Below are positions 43,461 to 52,035 of a DNA stretch of 64,000 bases, in pieces. The stretch comes from Brachybacterium endophyticum (GTDB lineage: Bacteria > Actinomycetota > Actinomycetes > Actinomycetales > Dermabacteraceae). Under the pieces are notes generated by a model. The model worked only from the letters and a program-made list of their open reading frames with translations. It had not been told where the DNA came from and did no database searches. Position 1 is the stretch's first letter. The number at the start of each line of letters is the position of its first letter. The stretch covers positions 1 through 64,000 of the forward strand of contig NZ_QFKX01000005.1 in the NCBI RefSeq assembly GCF_003130585.1, written 5' to 3'. A program made the position numbers and the translations under genes.

Positions 43461-44114
43461 ATGACCACCACCGATCATGACGGCGACCGTGCCCCCGGCG
43501 CCGATGGCGCGAGCACCGCTCCCGCCGACTTCGACTTCGAGGCGGAGTCGCTCGCGCACCTCGACTCCCTCTACGGCGGTGCACTGCGCATGACGCGCAA
43601 CCCGCAGGACGCCGAGGACCTGGTGCAGGAGACCTACCTGAAAGCGCTGCGGGCCCAGGACCGGTTCACGCCGGGCACCAACCTGCGCGCCTGGCTGTAC
43701 CGCATCATGACCAACACCTACATCTCCTCCTACCGGCAGAAGCAGCGCCGGCCGCGCGAGTCGTGGAGCGAGGACGTGGAGGACTGGCAGCTCGCGGAGG
43801 TCGAGTCCCACACCAGCCGCGGTCTGCGCTCGGCGGAGGCGGAGGCGCTGGACCGCCTGCCCGACACCGCCGTGAAGACGGCCCTGCAGGAGCTGCGGGA
43901 GGACTACCGGATGGCGGTCTACCTCGCGGACGTCGAGGGGTTCGCCTACAAGGAGATCGCCGAGATCATGGACACCCCGATCGGCACCGTCATGTCCCGA
44001 CTGCACCGCGGCCGTCGTCAGCTGCGGGACGCGCTGAGCGACTACGCGCGCGCGAGCGGCTTCCTCCGGGACCAGCCGCACGAAGGACAGGACGACGGGG
44101 AGGAGGAACGATGA
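43461..44114 (+). CDS. sigR: ECF sigma factor, SigR/RpoE type
   Basis: A 217-residue sigma factor. Region 2 reads [20 protein letters not shown], then the [20 protein letters not shown] segment typical of SigR proteins. Region 4 is [19 protein letters not shown] followed by S-R-L-H-R-G-R-R-Q. The ATG has a GGAG site just upstream. The anti-sigma gene overlaps its end (ATGA). In Streptomyces and mycobacteria this type controls the thiol-oxidative response. The frame is open upstream of the ATG and includes a second good start at 43305, so a longer isoform is possible. Confidence 0.9.
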   Translation: MTTTDHDGDRAPGADGASTAPADFDFEAESLAHLDSLYGGALRMTRNPQDAEDLVQETYLKALRAQDRFTPGTNLRAWLYRIMTNTYISSYRQKQRRPRESWSEDVEDWQLAEVESHTSRGLRSAEAEALDRLPDTAVKTALQELREDYRMAVYLADVEGFAYKEIAEIMDTPIGTVMSRLHRGRRQLRDALSDYARASGFLRDQPHEGQDDGEEER

Positions 44115-44563
44115 GCCAGCAGATGAGCTCCGGGACGGGCCCGGGAGTGGAGCCGGAGCAGGACCCGCGCCAGGGCCCGGTTCAGGACCCGCAGATGCGC
44201 GGCGAGGCCGGTGCAGAGGCTGGCGGTGCGCCCGACTCCGGCAGTGCGCCCGACTCCGGTGGTGCGACTGACTCCGAGCGCCGGGACCTTCGCTTCGGTC
44301 TCGAGGAGGCGCTGGACGGCGAGCTGCCCGCCGACGTCGTCGCGCGGATGACCGAGCACGCCGAGGGGTGCCCCGAGTGCGCCGCCGAGTTCGCCCGCCT
44401 GCGCGCCATGAAGGACCTGGTGCGTCGTTGCTGCCAGGCCGAGACGGCCCCCGCGACGCTCCGCGAGCGCATCAGCGTGCAGTACCGACGTCTCGAGGTC
44501 GAGCACGGCCCCGACGGCGCGACCTTCCGCTCCACCACCTACCGACGCACCGAGTTCGGCTGA
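44111..44563 (+). CDS. rsrA: RsrA-like zinc anti-sigma factor lacking the first cysteine
   Basis: A 150-residue protein whose ATG overlaps the sigR stop. From about residue 75 it has the ZAS pattern: an LDGELP helix, then H-A-E-G-C-P-E-C (His-x3-Cys-x2-Cys), a helix, and VRRCCQ. The cysteine that in RsrA lies 11 residues before the LDxEmP segment, and forms the redox disulfide, is an arginine here, and no other cysteine occurs earlier. The N-terminal 60 residues are a long disordered Gly/Ala/Asp/Ser tail with [14 protein letters not shown] repeats, also unusual. It should hold SigR, but the redox release may work differently. Confidence 0.78.
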   Translation: MSQQMSSGTGPGVEPEQDPRQGPVQDPQMRGEAGAEAGGAPDSGSAPDSGGATDSERRDLRFGLEEALDGELPADVVARMTEHAEGCPECAAEFARLRAMKDLVRRCCQAETAPATLRERISVQYRRLEVEHGPDGATFRSTTYRRTEFG

Positions 44564-44667
44564 TCCGGGGACCGGCGGTTCGACGGGTCGACGGACCGGC
44601 GGATGCCCGGCTGATCGTCGGGTCGAGCCGACCGGGAGAGCGTTTCGCATCAGGGTCTGGGCTCCTA

Positions 44668-44723
44668 AGGGACTAATAGCGCATCATCTGCCAAATATGG
44701 CAGATGATGCGCTATTAGTCCCT
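44668..44723. repeat. 56-bp near-perfect palindrome
   Basis: Arms of 26 bp (44668-44693 and 44698-44723, beginning AGGGACTAATAGCGCATC) are perfectly complementary around an AATA loop. The sequence is much more AT-rich than its surroundings. It follows the anti-sigma gene by 104 bp. No gene product or known element is recognised. It would form a very stable hairpin in RNA, or a cruciform in DNA. Confidence 0.85.
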
Positions 44724-44728
44724 CCGAG

Positions 44729-44766
44729 GCCCTGGGGCCGGTGCCCGAAGCCCTGGGGCCGGTGCC
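44729..44766. repeat. Two direct 17-bp repeats beside the palindrome
   Basis: GCCCTGGGGCCGGTGCC occurs at 44729-44745 and again at 44750-44766. It immediately follows the palindrome, inside the gap between the anti-sigma gene and bL37. Function unknown. Confidence 0.7.
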
Positions 44767-44841
44767 GAGCTCGAGGTTCCCCGCAGCCCTGGCAGGCAAC
44801 GAGGCCCGCCCTATCCCCGCGCCCACCCCCCCCAACACGCA

Positions 44842-44873
44842 ACGAGGCCCCCTCCGCACGGAGGGGGCCTCGT
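44842..44873. terminator. Bidirectional terminator between anti-sigma gene and bL37
   Basis: ACGAGGCCCCCTCCG pairs with CGGAGGGGGCCTCGT with a tiny loop. It lies 77 bp after the bL37 stop (leftward) and 279 bp after the anti-sigma stop (rightward), so it can serve both convergent units. Confidence 0.75.
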
Positions 44874-44949
44874 CGATGTTCAGGTGCTGCACGGGGCCGT
44901 GCGCCGGGCCGATGGGCCGAGCGGGGCGGCTCGCTGTGCAGCGCGCGCC

Positions 44950-45024
44950 TCAGGTGTTGGGACGCTTGCCGTGGTTGGCGCCGTTCTTGCGACGGGACCG
45001 GCGCTTGCGACCGCGCTTGCTCAT
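44950..45024 (-). CDS. Ribosomal protein bL37
   Basis: A 24-residue, very basic peptide (SKRGRKRRSRRKNGANHG, then KRPNT), preceded by a GGAGAG ribosome site. It matches the tiny actinobacterial large-subunit protein bL37, long annotated as an AURKAIP1/COX24-domain protein. It lies on the same strand as the kgd cluster and is followed by a strong terminator. It is easily missed because of its length. Confidence 0.85.
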   Translation of the reverse strand: MSKRGRKRRSRRKNGANHGKRPNT

Positions 45025-45088
45025 CACGCTCTCCTTCCTTCGGCCCGGACAGACAACCTCAGCATTCTGTCACAGGCTCGGGGGTCGA

Positions 45089-45766
45089 TCAGTCGGAGGT
45101 GCCCAGGAAGCGACCGAAGCCACCATGCAGCACGAGCCAGGCCATCAGGCCGTAGCCCGTCTGCCCCGGGCGATCGGTGCCGGTGCGTGCGAGATCGGAG
45201 GACCACTGGTCGTGGCCCTCGAGCGATCGCACGGTGTCGACGTAGGGCACGCGGCGGCGCGCGCAGACGTCGTCGAAGGCTCCGGAGAGCTCCACGAGCG
45301 ACGCCGAACGCTCGCGATCAGCACTGGGAGGCGGACCCACCACGAAGGAGGGGATCCGCATCCGTTCGAGGCCGTCGAGGACCTTCGCCAGGTTGAGGCG
45401 GGAGCGGGCCAGGGACACGCCCTGGTCGATGTCGGCGCTGCCCAGACCGAGCACCACGCGGTGCTCGACGAGGCCCTGGGCGAGCCCGTCGGCGTCGGCG
45501 CGCACCCGCACCTCCTCGTCCCAGCGCTCGGCGAGAGAGGCCGAGGACTCCCCGGGGATCGCGCTCGTGTAGAGCTGGATGCGCGGGCGTGCACCCTGCT
45601 CCCTGGCGACGGCGCGCCCCAGCCAGCCCAGGGCGCGGGCATCGCCCACACCGGCGAGGAGCTCCTCGCCGAGGGCGATCAGGCGGATCGGCCTGTCGCT
45701 CGCGGGGGCCGGGGCGGCCGGGACGGTCCGCTGGACCGGGACCGAGCGGGGGGCGGGCTGTTCCAC
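45089..45766 (-). CDS. SGNH-hydrolase-fold protein with degenerate active site
   Basis: A 225-residue protein with the block order of SGNH enzymes but altered residues. The first block reads LIALGEELLAGVG, where the usual G-D-S is G-E-E and no serine follows. The third block is VVLGLGSADIDQG (S-A-D instead of G-x-N-D). The last block is PGQTGYGLMAWLV in place of D-x-x-H-P. Loss of both Ser and His suggests it no longer hydrolyses esters. It lies between kgd (13 bp upstream) and bL37 on one strand. A binding or structural role is inferred. A Pro-rich N-terminal segment precedes the domain. Confidence 0.65.
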   Translation of the reverse strand: MEQPAPRSVPVQRTVPAAPAPASDRPIRLIALGEELLAGVGDARALGWLGRAVAREQGARPRIQLYTSAIPGESSASLAERWDEEVRVRADADGLAQGLVEHRVVLGLGSADIDQGVSLARSRLNLAKVLDGLERMRIPSFVVGPPPSADRERSASLVELSGAFDDVCARRRVPYVDTVRSLEGHDQWSSDLARTGTDRPGQTGYGLMAWLVLHGGFGRFLGTSD

Positions 45767-45778
45767 GTCGTCTCCTCG

Positions 45779-48700
45779 TCAGTTCTGCAGTGCCTGCGCG
45801 ACCAGATGCTCCTGTTCGACCTTGTGGTTCTTCGCGGAACCGGTGGCCGGGGAGGCGGAGGCGGGTCGCGCCACGACCTGCAGGGTACGCCCCACAGCGG
45901 CGGGGAAGTTCAGAGCCATGAAGCCCCATGCGCCCTGGTTCTGCGGCTCGTCCTGGACCCACACCAGCTGGGCGTCGGGGTAGGCCGAGAGGACCTCCTG
46001 GAGCTCCTCGGCGGGCAGCGGGTAGTACTGCTCGAGGCGCACGATGGCGACGTCCTCGATGCCCTGCGACCTCCGTGCCGCCTCGAGGTCCCAGTAGACC
46101 TTTCCGCTGGTCAGCAGCACGCGGGTGACCTTCGACGGATCCACCGTGGTGTCGGGGATTACGGGCTGGAAGGTGCCCTCGGTGAAGTCTTCGAGGCTGC
46201 TCACGGCGGCCTTGTGGCGCAGCATCGACTTCGGGGTGAAGACGATCAGCGGCTTGCGGGGCTCGGTGCGGGCCTGGCGGCGCAGCAGGTGGAAGTAGCT
46301 GGCCGGCGTCGAGGGCATCGACACCCGCAGGTTGTCCTCGGCGCACATCTGCAGGAAGCGCTCGATGCGGGCGGAGGAGTGGTCGGGTCCCTGGCCGTCG
46401 TACCCGTGGGGGAGAAGCATCACCACGGAGGACTGCTGGCCCCACTTCTGCTCGGAGGCTGAGATGAACTCGTCGATGACCGTCTGGGCGCCGTTGACGA
46501 AGTCGCCGAACTGCGCCTCCCACAGCACCAGGGCGTTGGGGTTCTCGACCGAGTAGCCGTACTCGAAGCCGAGCGCCGCGAACTCCGAGAGCGAGGAGTC
46601 GTAGACATTGAAGCGGGCCTGGTCCTCGGAGAGGTGCAGCAGCGGCGTGTACGTGTCCTGGTTCAGGCTGTCGATCAGCACGCTGTGGCGCTGAACGAAC
46701 GTGCCGCGGCGCGTGTCCTGTCCGGTCAGGCGGACGCGGGTGCCCTCCATCAGCAGCGACCCGAAGGCCAGCAGCTCGGCGTAGGCCCAGTCGATGCCGC
46801 CGGAGCGCGACATCTCCTTGCGCTTCTCCATCAGGTTCACGAGCTTGGGGTACACCGTGAAGCCCTCGGGGGTGTCGACGTGGGCGTCGCCGATGCGCTC
46901 GAGGACCTCGGCCTTGACGGCCGTCATGTCGGGCACGACGATCTCGCCGGTGCGCTGCGAGCTGGGCAGGTCCAGACCCTGGACCGAGTTGTTCGGGTCC
47001 GCCTCGCTGGAGGCGTTGCGGGCGTCGGTGAAGGCCTGGTCCAGGTGCTGCTGGAAGTTCTTGACCAGCGCTGCGGTCTCGTCCTCGGTGAGGTCGCCGC
47101 GTTCGATGAGCGCATCGGTGTAGAGCTTGCGCACCGTGGGGCGGTCCTTGATGAGGTTGTACATCAGCGGCTGCGTCATGGCCGGGTCGTCGCCCTCGTT
47201 GTGGCCCCGTCGGCGGTAGCAGATCATGTCGATGACCACGTCGCGGTGGAACTTCTCGCGGTAGGCGAAGGCGATCTCGGCGACCCGCACGCAGGCCTCC
47301 GGGTCGTCGCCGTTGACGTGGAAGATCGGCAGCTGCGTGGTCTTCGCGGCATCGCTCGAGTAGAACGAGGAGCGCGAGGAGTCCGGCAGCGTGGTGAAGC
47401 CGATCTGGTTGTTGATGACCACGTGCACCGTGCCGCCGGTGCGGTAGCCGCGCAGCTCGGAGAGGTTCAGGGTCTCGGTGACCACGCCCTGGCCGGCGAA
47501 GGCGGCGTCGCCGTGGATCAGGATCGGCAGCACCGGGAAGTCGGTGACCCTCTCGATCTGGTCCTGCTTGGCGCGCACGATGCCCTCGAGCACGGGGTTG
47601 ACCGCCTCGAGGTGCGAGGGGTTCGCCGCCAGGTACACCTTGGTGGTGGTGCCGTCCTCGGCCGTGTAGGTGCCCTCGGTGCCCAGGTGGTACTTGACGT
47701 CACCCGAACCCAGCCCCGGCGTGGAGCCGTCGAACTCCTGGAAGATCTGGCCGAAGCTCTTGCCGGCGAGATTGGTGAGCACGTTGAGGCGGCCGCGGTG
47801 GGCCATGCCGATGCCGACCTCGGCGATGTCACCGTGGGCGGCGTCGGAGAGGATCGAGTCCAGCAACGGGATCACGGACTCGCCGCCCTCGAGGCTGAAG
47901 CGCTTCTGGCCCACGAACTTGGTCTGCAGGAAGGTCTCGAACGCCTCGGCGGCGTTCAGGCGATCCATGATGTGGGCGAGCTGGTCCTTCGAGTACTCCT
48001 TGCGCGGCGACTCGAACTGCTCCTGGATCCAGAGGCGCTCCTCCGGATCGGCGATGTGCATGTACTCCACGCCCACCGTGCGGCAGTAGGCGTCGCGCAG
48101 GATCCCCAGGATCTCGCGGAGGGTGGCCTCCTTGCGGCCACCCAGCCCGCGGGTGGGGAACGTGCGGTCGAGGTCCCACAGGGTCAGACCGTAGGTCTGC
48201 ACGTCCAGGTCCGGGTGGGTGCGCACGCGGTACTGCAGCGGATCGGTGTCGGCCATCAGGTGACCGCGCACTCGGAACGCATGGATCAGGTCCATGACGT
48301 GGGCGAGCTTCTCGGCCTCGGTGTCGTGCAGGGGGTTGTCGGCGACCCAGCGCACGGGCTCGTAGGGGATCCGCAGCGAGCCGAAGACACGGTCGTAGAA
48401 GCCGTCCTTGCCCAGGAGCTTGTCCGCCATCAGCTTCAGGAACTCGCCGGAGGCGGCGCCCTGGATGATCCGGTGGTCGTAGGTCGAGGTCAGCGTCATG
48501 ACCTTCGAGACCGCGAGCTCGGCGAGCGTCGCCTGGCTCGCGCCCTGGAACTGCGCGGGGTAGTCCATCGCGCCGACGCCCACGATCGTGCCCTGGCCCG
48601 ACATCAGGCGCGGGATCGAATGGACGGTGCCGATACCGCCCGGGTTGGTCAGGGTCACCGTGGTGCCGCTGAAGTCGTCCATCGTGAGCTTGCCGTTGCG

Positions 48701-49669
48701 GGCGCGCTTGACGATCTCCTCGTAGCTGGCCCAGAAGCTGTAGAAGTCCAGCTGCTGGGCGGCCTTGATCGAGGGGACCACGAGCGAGCGCGAGCCGTCG
48801 GGCCGCGGCATGTCGATCGCGAGGCCGAAGTTCACGTCCTCGCGCTTGAGGAGGAGCGGCTTGCCCTTCTCGTCGACGTCGAAGCCGTTGTTCATGTCCG
48901 GCATCTCGGTGATGGCCTCGACCATCGCCCAGCCGATCAGGTGGGTGAAGGAGACCTTGCCGCGCCGGTTGCGCTTGAGGTGGTTGTTGATGACGAGGCG
49001 GTTGTCGAACAGGAGCTTGACCGGCACGTCGCGCACCGAGGTGGCGGTGGGGACCTGCAGGGACTCGTCCATGTTCCGCACCACCGCGGCGGCCGGGCCG
49101 CGCAGCTTGACCGGGACCGGCTCGCGCACCTCCCTCTCGGGGATCGTCTCGACCGGGGTGGTGGACCGCATCGGGCGGTCGGAGGTGTCGGAGACCTTCG
49201 CGGCGGGCTTGTCGTTCACGGAAGGGGCGTCCTTCTGGGAGGTGCGGGAATGATCGGAGGATGCGGCATCGGGGGCCGCACCGGAAGCATCGGCGGACGT
49301 CGTCTCGGCCGAGGACGAGGACGTCTGCTCCGGGGCCGACGAGGAGTCGTCGGACGCAGGCTCGTTCGCTGCGGGGGCAGGGGAGCCGGCATCGGCGGAA
49401 GAGGACGAGGACGAGTCCTCGGGAGCGGCCGCCTGCTGCGTCGGGGCGGCCGGCGTGGATGCCGACGAGTCGGAGCTGCCGGCAGGGGCGGGTTCCGGCG
49501 TCCGTGAGCGGAAGTACTCCGCCCAGCTGGGATCGACGCTCGAGGGATCGTTCCGCCACTGGTTGTGGAGCTCGTCCACCAGCCACTGGTTCGGCCCGAA
49601 CTCGGGCTCCTCGTCAACGGAATCGGAGAGGGGTGTCTTCTGTGACACTCTGCGATCGCCAACCTTCAT
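45779..49669 (-). CDS. kgd: Multifunctional 2-oxoglutarate decarboxylase/dehydrogenase (E1 with E2-like domain)
   Basis: A 1296-residue fusion of the actinobacterial type. The start (FGPNQWLVDELHNQW, then SWAEYFRS) is the E1 N-terminal helix. A long Ser/Glu-rich linker (about 55-190) follows. An acyltransferase-like domain carries TYDHRIIQGAASGEFL near 420. The thiamine-diphosphate E1 core has GMAHRGRLNVLTN, HGDAAFAGQGVVTETL and INNQIGFTT. It joins 2-oxoglutarate to the TCA cycle. It has no lipoyl domain of its own, as in the family. FHA proteins (GarA/OdhI type) usually regulate it; none is in this region. Confidence 0.94.
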   Translation of the reverse strand: MKVGDRRVSQKTPLSDSVDEEPEFGPNQWLVDELHNQWRNDPSSVDPSWAEYFRSRTPEPAPAGSSDSSASTPAAPTQQAAAPEDSSSSSSADAGSPAPAANEPASDDSSSAPEQTSSSSAETTSADASGAAPDAASSDHSRTSQKDAPSVNDKPAAKVSDTSDRPMRSTTPVETIPEREVREPVPVKLRGPAAAVVRNMDESLQVPTATSVRDVPVKLLFDNRLVINNHLKRNRRGKVSFTHLIGWAMVEAITEMPDMNNGFDVDEKGKPLLLKREDVNFGLAIDMPRPDGSRSLVVPSIKAAQQLDFYSFWASYEEIVKRARNGKLTMDDFSGTTVTLTNPGGIGTVHSIPRLMSGQGTIVGVGAMDYPAQFQGASQATLAELAVSKVMTLTSTYDHRIIQGAASGEFLKLMADKLLGKDGFYDRVFGSLRIPYEPVRWVADNPLHDTEAEKLAHVMDLIHAFRVRGHLMADTDPLQYRVRTHPDLDVQTYGLTLWDLDRTFPTRGLGGRKEATLREILGILRDAYCRTVGVEYMHIADPEERLWIQEQFESPRKEYSKDQLAHIMDRLNAAEAFETFLQTKFVGQKRFSLEGGESVIPLLDSILSDAAHGDIAEVGIGMAHRGRLNVLTNLAGKSFGQIFQEFDGSTPGLGSGDVKYHLGTEGTYTAEDGTTTKVYLAANPSHLEAVNPVLEGIVRAKQDQIERVTDFPVLPILIHGDAAFAGQGVVTETLNLSELRGYRTGGTVHVVINNQIGFTTLPDSSRSSFYSSDAAKTTQLPIFHVNGDDPEACVRVAEIAFAYREKFHRDVVIDMICYRRRGHNEGDDPAMTQPLMYNLIKDRPTVRKLYTDALIERGDLTEDETAALVKNFQQHLDQAFTDARNASSEADPNNSVQGLDLPSSQRTGEIVVPDMTAVKAEVLERIGDAHVDTPEGFTVYPKLVNLMEKRKEMSRSGGIDWAYAELLAFGSLLMEGTRVRLTGQDTRRGTFVQRHSVLIDSLNQDTYTPLLHLSEDQARFNVYDSSLSEFAALGFEYGYSVENPNALVLWEAQFGDFVNGAQTVIDEFISASEQKWGQQSSVVMLLPHGYDGQGPDHSSARIERFLQMCAEDNLRVSMPSTPASYFHLLRRQARTEPRKPLIVFTPKSMLRHKAAVSSLEDFTEGTFQPVIPDTTVDPSKVTRVLLTSGKVYWDLEAARRSQGIEDVAIVRLEQYYPLPAEELQEVLSAYPDAQLVWVQDEPQNQGAWGFMALNFPAAVGRTLQVVARPASASPATGSAKNHKVEQEHLVAQALQN

Positions 49670-49823
49670 GAAACGTCGAATGGAGCGGACATCTCCACCC
49701 TAACCGAGGGCGGGGGTCCCTGCGCCCGTGGTCGGCGGTTCTGCGCGTCCCGGACGGAGTCCTTCCTCACCCCGGGGAGGGGCACATCACGCGGGGGCGG
49801 TCGCGGCCGCGTCGGGGCGCGTG

Positions 49824-50855
49824 TCAGCGGGGCATGTCGGGCAGCGTCAGGCGGATCACCGAGGAGCGGTCGGGGTCGGTGCGGGGACGGGGATCGTCGA
49901 TCACCTCGATGGTGCCGCCGTGCAGCTCCACCGCCCAGCGGGCGATCGCCAGTCCCAGGCCGGTGCCGCCGCTGCCGTCCGAGCCGCCGCCGTGCTGGAA
50001 GCGCTCGAAGACCCGCTCGCGATCCGCGCGGGCGATACCGGGGCCCTCGTCGCGCACCTGGATCAGCACGCCGTCGTCCCGCGTGGTGCGCTCGGCGCGC
50101 ACGCGCACCCGGCCGTCGGGAGGGGAGTGGCGGGAGGCGTTGTCCAGGAGGTTCGCGATCACCTGGCGGATGCGTGGGGCGTCGGCCGTGGCGGTGAGGT
50201 CCGCGGGCTCGACCTCGATCGCCCAGCGCAGATCCCGTCCCCGCGCGCGGGCTCCCATGTCGGCCGCGTCCACGGCCTCGTGGAGGAACGGGGTGAGGGC
50301 GAACTCCTCGAGATCGATGTCGATCACGCCGGCGTCGATCCGGGAGAGGTCCAGCAGGTCGTCCACGAGGTCGGAGAGCCGCTCGGTCTCGGTGAGCGCG
50401 ACCTCGAGCGCGGCCGGGTCCGGCTCGGTGACGCCGTCCACGATGTTCTCCAGCTGCGCCCGCAGCCCGGCGACCGGGGTCCGCAGCTCGTGCGAGACGT
50501 TGGCGACCAGGTCGCGCCGCACCGTGTCGGTGGTCTGCAGCTCGGTGGCCATGCGGGTGAAGGCGTCGGCGAGCTCGCCGACCTCGTCGCGACTGGAGGT
50601 CTCGATGCGCTGGGAGTAGTCGCCACGCGCCATCGCCCGCGCGGCGCTGGTCATCTGCCGCAGCGGGGAGGTCATGCCGCGGGCCAGGATCTGGGTGACC
50701 ACGAGCGCCGCGATCACCACCAGCGGGAGGGTCAGCAGGGGGTGCATGTCTGCCGCGAGGCTCAGCCAGGTCAGGACGACCGCGACGCAGACGCTGACGG
50801 CGACCAGGACGCCAAGCTTGACCTTGAAGGAGCGCAGGCGGTCCAGCGGCCGCAC
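49824..50855 (-). CDS. Two-component sensor histidine kinase
   Basis: A 343-residue membrane kinase. Two closely spaced helices (VLVAVSVCVAVVLTWLSLA and TLPLVVIAALVVTQILA) leave almost no extracellular sensor loop, so the stimulus is probably membrane-related or internal. A HAMP segment follows, then ANVSHELRTPVAGL (phospho-acceptor His about 121), the N-box NLLDNASRHS, DEGPGIA, and GGTGLGLAIA. The start is GTG, 47 bp after the response regulator stop. It is the partner of that regulator. Confidence 0.88.
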   Translation of the reverse strand: MRPLDRLRSFKVKLGVLVAVSVCVAVVLTWLSLAADMHPLLTLPLVVIAALVVTQILARGMTSPLRQMTSAARAMARGDYSQRIETSSRDEVGELADAFTRMATELQTTDTVRRDLVANVSHELRTPVAGLRAQLENIVDGVTEPDPAALEVALTETERLSDLVDDLLDLSRIDAGVIDIDLEEFALTPFLHEAVDAADMGARARGRDLRWAIEVEPADLTATADAPRIRQVIANLLDNASRHSPPDGRVRVRAERTTRDDGVLIQVRDEGPGIARADRERVFERFQHGGGSDGSGGTGLGLAIARWAVELHGGTIEVIDDPRPRTDPDRSSVIRLTLPDMPR

Positions 50856-50902
50856 CTCGAGCGACTCGAGGGACTCCTGGACCGTGGCGCGGCTGGGGCG
50901 TC

Positions 50903-51787
50903 TCAGGAGGACCGCCCCGGCTCGTCGTCCGGGAGGGACGGGGTCGCCCGGGAGCGGGGGTCGTCGTCCGAGGTGGGCGCGGGTGCGACGGGCGAGGTCG
51001 ACGATGTCTGGGTGGCGACCTCGGCCCCGATCTCGCCCTCCTCCTCGTCCTCGTCGGGGAGCTCGAGTGCGTAGCCGACGCCGTGGACGGTGCGCACGAG
51101 GTCGGCGCCGAGCTTGCGACGGAGCGCCTTGACGTGGGAGTCGACGGTGCGGGTCCCGGTCGCATCGACCCAGTCCCAGACGTCGGCCAGCAGCTGTTCA
51201 CGGGTGAGCACGGTCCCGGGGGCCGTGGCCAGGCACAGCAGCAGGTCGAACTCCGTGGGTGTCAGGTGAGCGGGTGCCCCGGCACGGGTGACGCGGTGGG
51301 CCGCGCGGTCGATCACGAGGTCGCCCAGCTGCAGCATCGCGGGCTGCTCGCCGGGTCCGCCGGCGGCCGGGTCGGGGACGGCCGCGGCCCGCCGCACCCG
51401 GCGCAGCAGGGCCTTCAGCCGTGCCACCAGCTCGCGCATCGAGAACGGCTTGGTCATGTAGTCGTCGGCGCCCACGCCGAGGCCGACGAGCATGTCGGTC
51501 TCGTCGTCGCGGGCGGTGAGCATGAGGACCGGCACCGGCTCCTCCGCCTGGATCCGACGGCACACCTCGAGGCCGTCGAACCCCGGCAGCATCACGTCCA
51601 GGACCACCACGTCGGGCCGCACCTCGCTGACCGTGCGGACACCCGACGGGCCGTCCAGGGCGGTGGAGACGTCCCAGCCCTCGGCGGTCAGTCGGTCGGC
51701 GATCGCCCCGGTGATCGTGGGCTCGTCCTCGACGACGACGACGCGGGTGGGGCGGCTGGGCAGCTCGCTCTGGGCGCTCTTGGACAT
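50903..51787 (-). CDS. OmpR-family response regulator
   Basis: A 294-residue protein started at the ATG of SKSAQSELPSRPTR. The receiver domain has the acidic pair (VVVVEDEPTI), phospho-acceptor Asp in VVVLDVMLPGFDG, the Thr switch (VLMLTARDD) and Lys in MTKPFSMREL. The winged-helix domain is of the OmpR type (LTPTEFDLLLCLA, then TVDSHVKALRRKLG, VHGVGYALE). After it, about 45 residues form an acidic Ser/Thr/Pro tail, longer than typical. It regulates genes with the kinase encoded downstream; targets unknown. Confidence 0.9.
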   Translation of the reverse strand: MSKSAQSELPSRPTRVVVVEDEPTITGAIADRLTAEGWDVSTALDGPSGVRTVSEVRPDVVVLDVMLPGFDGLEVCRRIQAEEPVPVLMLTARDDETDMLVGLGVGADDYMTKPFSMRELVARLKALLRRVRRAAAVPDPAAGGPGEQPAMLQLGDLVIDRAAHRVTRAGAPAHLTPTEFDLLLCLATAPGTVLTREQLLADVWDWVDATGTRTVDSHVKALRRKLGADLVRTVHGVGYALELPDEDEEEGEIGAEVATQTSSTSPVAPAPTSDDDPRSRATPSLPDDEPGRSS

Positions 51788-52035
51788 GGCGTCACTGTAA
51801 CGGCGCACCCTCATGGGGACCGGGAGGGAAGTGGGAGGTCCATGAGAGGGCGTTACGTGCGCCCACGGAGTCGTGACGTGCGCCCGCGGAGTCTGGACGC
51901 GCGCGCACGGGGCCCCTATAGACTCTCCAGCACTATGAGCGATTCGCCCGTGCCGAGTACCGGCGCGCGCATCCGGACGGGCACGAGCACCGTGCCGCGG
52001 ATGTGCGCCCTCCCCGCCCGTGGGGAGATCATCCG

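Noticed and set aside
46634..49507. Open frame of 957 codons on the plus strand opposite kgd
   Set aside because: It is the mirror of a well-conserved gene, is rich in Val/Gly/His/Leu repeats without domains, and results from high GC.
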